The position numbers were made by a program, and so were the translations under genes. The notes beneath the pieces were generated by a model that saw only the letters and a program-made list of their open reading frames with translations, did no database searches and had not been told where the DNA came from. Shown here in pieces: positions 36,801 to 40,503 of a stretch of DNA of 40,503 bases. Within the stretch, counting starts at the first letter, position 1. Every line of letters begins with the position of its first letter. The stretch comes from Stramenopiles sp. TOSAG23-3 (taxonomy: Eukaryota; Sar), in assembly GCA_900128585.1 (NCBI GenBank), contig LT642182.1, forward strand, positions 1-40,503, written 5' to 3'.

Positions 36801-39800
36801 GATAGCCTTGTCTTCAATTCCACAATACTAAGAAAAACCGTTTGTTCCACTGCTTCACTGGAGTACGGCTGGTCGTCGCTCGTGCATGTAAGTCTCAGCT
36901 TAAAACTAGTGTCGGTGTATTTGCAGATTATCTCGTTATCTACTGTCTCTTCATGGCAATAATCCCCAAGTTCCGAAGTTATTGTGAAGTTAAATTTGTC
37001 TGAATCCGTAAAATTTCTCCAACCATCCGCCGTGCTAATATCAAGGAATTCAGGCGTAACTGTCAGAAGTGGTTCTCTTCCGTCGTCACCATCATTCAAC
37101 GTTAGCAGCTCTTCCGTCCCCACCAGCGAAGCTTTAATCAAGACACGGCTTTGGGGGATTGTATTGAATCGTAATAATCGAATAATTTTCCCCCCTTCCA
37201 AGCTTCCCGCCCCGCCTGTGCCTTCGTCCATCGATATAAAGCCTGACGGGTCAAGGATCAATCCTGCCGTGTCCTCGGGGTGATCGGTAACTCGTACGGT
37301 GGCTGTCACGTTTGCAACGCTATTCTCGTACACTGGGTCGTCCGAATGAACGAAGTGTGTAACCTCAAGTTCTTCCGCATCAAAAAAGTTGTCAATGTAA
37401 TCATGGGAGGACTTTATTTCAACCATGTGGACGGTCTCCCAACCTGTTGGAGTTATGTTGAACTGAGCAGGAATCACCGTCAGCTTTACCGGCGATCTGA
37501 TCCGCGGCAGTGCAATTACAGACGACACTGTCACATTATGGAGCGGTTTTGTCTCTAACTGTATTCCATAGAAAACGGAGCTGCCTTCGTCAAGGCACAG
37601 GGGCCCCAGACTCGTGACTTTATCCTCTCTGTAGCTGGCGGAGGTGGCGGTGACGGTGACGTTTTTCCCACCTACCTCTCGGTATTGGCGAAGTTTTATG
37701 CCTGCTTCATCGTCGTTCTTTATGGTATAGCGCAGCTCTTCCACTACACCAAAATATTCGGTATCTTGGGTTCGGTCTGCGACCAAACTGTGTTGTATTG
37801 TGCAATACAAGCCAGAATTGGCAACACCTTCATCTTCGTCGTTGTCGGGCATTTTTACCCTTGGCTCCAGAAATATTGTTCCATTCTCGCCGCCACTAAC
37901 CGCTTGGTCCCCGTCATCAGATGCATCGGGACGTACAGTATATTCTTTTAAATGTTTATCTTGGCCTTGTGCGTCTTCAAATATACAGTTGCCCTCTGTA
38001 ACTTTCAGCTTAACTGTCATCGTTTTAACCGGGCGGCGTGTAAATATGATTGTGTATTTTTCGAGATCTCCTTCCTCCGCGACGCACTGTTTTGCGCATG
38101 TGGGGAGTGACATATCACGCTTTGAAAGTGAAATTGTAGCGGTCAACTGTTTCGTCAGCCCGTCGTACTTTGGATCCTCGCTTTCCGATGCGATCTTTAG
38201 TGATGGTTTTGTGAAACCTTTATCCTGTCCATCCAATGCTCTTACCTCAAAGAATTTGTCAATGCTATTCCAGTCGTTTTGATACACTGTAATGTTCGGC
38301 GGGGATATTTTGAAATTGTTCAAATACTTGGTTATTTCAGATTCATTCTTCGCGTCCTCCATACCGTCCTCGGGGATAATTTCCAATTTTAAATGAACTG
38401 GTTGCAACGGCTCAGTCAACAGTCCAGTGATTTCAACACGGCTTCCGTTAATGGCGCCCTCGTACAGTTTTACGTCAGCGGTTTTCCCCAGTACAATTTT
38501 CGCGGTGTCGTCGTCTGCTACTTCAATCATCGTGTACGAGGAAGGTATTTTTCTTCTCTGTTCCGTGTCCACGAACGTACCATACCCCAGGTCTTGGGAC
38601 GAAATGTTATGAACGATACGATATTGGATTATGTCATTGTCCACGTCGTCGTTTATTGAAAGCACGGTGACTTTCTGCACCGTGGCGTAATTGTTCTTTG
38701 TGAATGTTAGTGTTGGGGGGATTACTTTCAACAGAGTGGGCTTTGAAATGCCTTCTATTGGTTCTATTGTAGGGGTTACTACGACGTCCAATACGGGCTC
38801 GGTGTCCAACGCGATGCCATAGCTTGAATTGCTACCTTCCGCGTTGCAAAGTGGTCCAATAAATTTGACTGGAAAATCGAAAGCTTTATTTTTCGCATTG
38901 TAGACGTACAGTTTCAGATCAGCAACGTCCTCGTTGGTAACGGTTACGATGAGCTGCTCCACATTCGCATTGTGCATTGTTTCCGCAGACATCGCCTTGT
39001 TTACTCTGTGCTCTATCTCGCACTCCTGCGCACTCGCTCCCTTGCCTTCATCGATTTTGTTGGACTTGCCTTTCACAGTTATGGACTTCATCGGGGGGTC
39101 CCCGTCAGGTTCAGGGGGTACGCCCTTAGAAGGGAAATCTGATTTGGAAAACACAACACTGACACTATCAGCAAACTGATCACCGTCAAGCGACAAATGG
39201 CACCCGAGGTCCGGCGGGCACGGCGATGGGTTACATATTGCTGACACGTCTATGGTGACATTTTTGGTCAATCTTATTCCCACGGTCTGCGTTATAGATA
39301 TCTCGTACACATATTCTCCGTCCTCTGGTATAGACTTCCGTGTGGGCGGCACATTTGTTATCTGCCCATCATCGTCTTCGCCATAGCAAATATAAACCCC
39401 CGCCGATTCTTGCCCTGCCACCTTTAGCGTGACCAGGCTGGTGTTGCAATCACCAAAGCGCCCTTCCGCCTGGTAATTGCACTGTAGGTAGTCATCGTCT
39501 AACTTTTCAATATTGGTGCATTTATGGGTGCACTTTCCATCGTTGACCTCAATGTCAACGATTAAATGGTCTGTTCCCCATTCCCGGGCATAGAATCGCA
39601 TTGCCCCCCCCGCTACAGGAGGAGCAGAAACGTTATAAACAACAGGTTGGCTGTAGCGAAACGTATCATTGTGTTCGTCGTTTGTTATTCCATCGACCGA
39701 AACGATCACTTTGTGTTCCATTCCGACCCCTGGTTTTGACATGGCCACTATCTGCCGCGTAGTTAGATTTCTAGAAAGTATCTGCCATTTTTGACCGTTT

Positions 39801-40503
39801 ATTTCGATTTCTAAATCGTCGAAGGAGCTAGCGTTCTCGAGAAGCGCGTTTGGTTCAAACGTGAACGTAGTGGCCACATTTCCTGCCGTCGTGCTTGGGA
39901 GAGGAGAAATAGCCGTTATGTATGGTACTTTATAGCAATCTGTGACATTGTCGTGGTGTTCAGGAATCCGATTCTCTGGAAAGCGGGTTTTCTCACCATT
40001 TTCGCATGTTTTGCACTCACCTAACGCTTCCTCGTCCGCGTATTCATCCTGCGGGCAAACGATGCAATTGTCAATCACCGACCCTTTCACATCGCTGTAT
40101 TTCCCTACCTCGCACTTGTCCGGGCATGCTTCATTTTCCGTGGTCTCCTCAACTTGATCGCCGTACCTGCCAGCCGCACATTTTTTGCATGCTGCATCTT
40201 CTGTTGTTTCCCCCTCTTGTTCCCCGTACGTTCCTCCCAAACATACGCCCGGGCACCCTATGGACTCGTCTTGGGCGGCAGATTGGTCACCGTATCTTCC
40301 TTCGGAACAGAATTCGCACGCTGAACCTTCTGTTTTCTTCCCAGGACCGGTACCAAATTGTCCCTGTTTACACGCGCCGTCGCAGGCCTTGTCTTCTGAA
40401 GTCATTAGGCCGTCTTTTGAATCAGGAAACCTACCCGAAGAGCAGTTCTTGCAAAATGAAATGTTTGTCGCACCCTCTTCGTCTCCATACGTCCCATGTT
40501 CAC
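33806..40503 (-). CDS. Giant Cys-rich, Calx-beta-like, multi-TM, WW-domain receptor (5' end beyond the window)
   Basis: The frame is open through the right edge, so the Met at 40405 is internal and the N-terminus is missing; at least 2,231 residues are visible. Order from the visible start: tandem Cys repeats of the GCC2/GCC3/ephrin-receptor-like type (C-x2-C-x2-G-x-YGD, 40503 to about 39930); an IPT-like Ig domain (about 39920-39600); a long array of Calx-beta/Ig-like segments rich in DEG and N-glycosylation sequons (to about 36800); an Fn3-like segment; and a second Cys-rich region (about 36470-36040). About eight or nine hydrophobic helices follow (about 36030-34740), then a basic linker and four WW modules (about 34375-33990). 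The first WW module lacks its second Trp (EIRSDDP). It is probably a cell-surface sensor or adhesion receptor with cytosolic proline-motif binding; ligand unknown. Confidence 0.82.
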   Translation of the reverse strand, partial: EHGTYGDEEGATNISFCKNCSSGRFPDSKDGLMTSEDKACDGACKQGQFGTGPGKKTEGSACEFCSEGRYGDQSAAQDESIGCPGVCLGGTYGEQEGETTEDAACKKCAAGRYGDQVEETTENEACPDKCEVGKYSDVKGSVIDNCIVCPQDEYADEEALGECKTCENGEKTRFPENRIPEHHDNVTDCYKVPYITAISPLPSTTAGNVATTFTFEPNALLENASSFDDLEIEINGQKWQILSRNLTTRQIVAMSKPGVGMEHKVIVSVDGITNDEHNDTFRYSQPVVYNVSAPPVAGGAMRFYAREWGTDHLIVDIEVNDGKCTHKCTNIEKLDDDYLQCNYQAEGRFGDCNTSLVTLKVAGQESAGVYICYGEDDDGQITNVPPTRKSIPEDGEYVYEISITQTVGIRLTKNVTIDVSAICNPSPCPPDLGCHLSLDGDQFADSVSVVFSKSDFPSKGVPPEPDGDPPMKSITVKGKSNKIDEGKGASAQECEIEHRVNKAMSAETMHNANVEQLIVTVTNEDVADLKLYVYNAKNKAFDFPVKFIGPLCNAEGSNSSYGIALDTEPVLDVVVTPTIEPIEGISKPTLLKVIPPTLTFTKNNYATVQKVTVLSINDDVDNDIIQYRIVHNISSQDLGYGTFVDTEQRRKIPSSYTMIEVADDDTAKIVLGKTADVKLYEGAINGSRVEITGLLTEPLQPVHLKLEIIPEDGMEDAKNESEITKYLNNFKISPPNITVYQNDWNSIDKFFEVRALDGQDKGFTKPSLKIASESEDPKYDGLTKQLTATISLSKRDMSLPTCAKQCVAEEGDLEKYTIIFTRRPVKTMTVKLKVTEGNCIFEDAQGQDKHLKEYTVRPDASDDGDQAVSGGENGTIFLEPRVKMPDNDEDEGVANSGLYCTIQHSLVADRTQDTEYFGVVEELRYTIKNDDEAGIKLRQYREVGGKNVTVTATSASYREDKVTSLGPLCLDEGSSVFYGIQLETKPLHNVTVSSVIALPRIRSPVKLTVIPAQFNITPTGWETVHMVEIKSSHDYIDNFFDAEELEVTHFVHSDDPVYENSVANVTATVRVTDHPEDTAGLILDPSGFISMDEGTGGAGSLEGGKIIRLLRFNTIPQSRVLIKASLVGTEELLTLNDGDDGREPLLTVTPEFLDISTADGWRNFTDSDKFNFTITSELGDYCHEETVDNEIICKYTDTSFKLRLTCTSDDQPYSSEAVEQTVFLSIVELKTRLSPLRPELFVGDTFTELRVEWRRAANDLEQAKQEESESPNWNLFEVQVSTSEYFPEEITNVTRLDFDYTPGPNKTGTFHFRTNVSKLLSDEVVYVRVKKIAFPDSGWSTTSLGWKVASQCQYIQQYLNTSLGLTDWSCDTCPMGASCTGRNITWREVKPLFGWWRNAVWTSMRPSNFTKCFFPPACLGGPNIAHRGRFLSDKGVDLSMVNSPEICNPQEGYKQKCDRDPHNRCRLCATCEIGYRRRDIGSALLCDLCPPKQANKFLLALGALLIFVVVGLMVFNHIGTGGKKSRFEMRKVIIINYLQTTYMIANMDVPWPDQLSGLFQFTGAVSTVGEQLINPVCELSYMQAAEVAYSKQLGYLFVVPLSGTIIWGAWQLSARVLGRNFAYRGPDGRSPSLKDGFIATMVFLMYLMYPTLCRQAFALFICTAVGGKNYMIADLQEECWVGRHMTWIVFCSIPQIFLHVLGFPAIGLYAVYRKKRLKGHSHDKSFSGLREIKIRNTLSSTISLFKFGMLYSAYGPNRWYWDAIIAFKKASIAFLTSFVTKPELEVHWVVFFTSSFILLNEFGKPYNDPVKVQMMREAALKAREKKLKLGKSGKKKLTKKNRIESATLVNTQKAISIKDPGEELQRLDSLTCYVSMITAWSGLFFILFPYCSDYELGCSILLGFVLLANIAFFFYCVYIFREHIVKESKRICSLLLTCRCCREKKKEDGKAGKNGAGGAKRNRRDVHGNPLLYRKSFAAFQNTVNPLLNVQKQLNEVENNSQTRVLQLKALKREANARRSEMLRRLKNNRRLHLDPNAPVPVEWTRLIGNDDQLYFYNPRTEEIRSDDPTKDWIATADEEGDVYYYHKETLEVRWDDPSNDDGGDDDSETKLWISAVDQSGDPYYYHRETRETRWTNPYDVWELCFDPQSKKRFFFHKKTKEIKWIGDKLDLLFSTDSASDGTSGEEAPASAQRGITQTVRGLFRQVTKRRVKARKRGNNSEEQVIEMGTF

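Overview
The window is nuclear DNA from a unicellular eukaryote. Genes are long, mostly intronless open frames on both strands. They are separated by very AT-rich spacers full of TAA/TTA microsatellites and a GGTACC-rich palindromic repeat. The proteins are eukaryotic: an IFT-dynein light intermediate chain (so the organism has or had a cilium), a PP2A catalytic subunit, a CRT-like transporter, a mannose-6-phosphate-receptor-like protein, a DUF1664 protein, a 12-TM voltage/CNBD potassium channel and a giant Cys-rich, multi-TM, WW-domain receptor. The EsV-1-7-like zinc motif, tandem-repeat channel and GCC/WW receptor suggest a stramenopile-type microalga or flagellate. A green alga is not excluded, because DUF1664 is best known from plants. 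The lineage call is inference only.

Layout. 1-1019: AT-rich spacer. 1020-2282 (+): DYNC2LI1. 2555-3685 (-): CRT-like transporter. 4193-5110 (-): PP2A catalytic subunit. 6414-8333 (+): tandem NMNAT-like protein. 8334-9446: repeat-rich spacer. 9447-10430 (+): coiled-coil protein bracketed by related repeats. 10945-11994 (-): DUF1664 protein. 12990-14984 (+): unknown protein. 16031-20035 (+): tandem K+ channel. 20652-21587 (+): ankyrin/zinc protein. 22077-24135 (-): FAD monooxygenase fused to an SGNH-like domain. 25002-27192 (+): coiled-coil protein, one frameshift. 27748-32002 (+): ankyrin-GAF protein, one frameshift. 32213-33085 (-): M6P-receptor-like protein. 33806-40503 (-): giant receptor, 5' end outside the window.

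Several open frames start at GTG or TTG only because no ATG was required. For five genes I moved the start to the first sensible ATG (6414, 11994, 27748, 33085) or to an out-of-frame upstream ATG (24135). Seven of the twelve ATG starts I checked read ATGG.

Three genes (22077-24135, 25002-27192, 27748-32002) are each broken by exactly one extra base in a homopolymer (A7, A8, T6). Removing one base restores a continuous protein in every case. Residual long-read insertion errors are the simplest explanation; +1 frameshifting is the interesting alternative.

This is not an operon-type region. The genes do not form one pathway, though two encode likely cyclic-nucleotide sensors (the CNBD channel and the GAF protein). 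The most unusual items are the FAD-monooxygenase/SGNH fusion whose nucleophile Ser is Gln, the asymmetric two-repeat K+ channel, the ankyrin-GAF protein with a possible CaaX end, the double NMNAT protein, and a PP2A subunit ending in Met instead of Leu.
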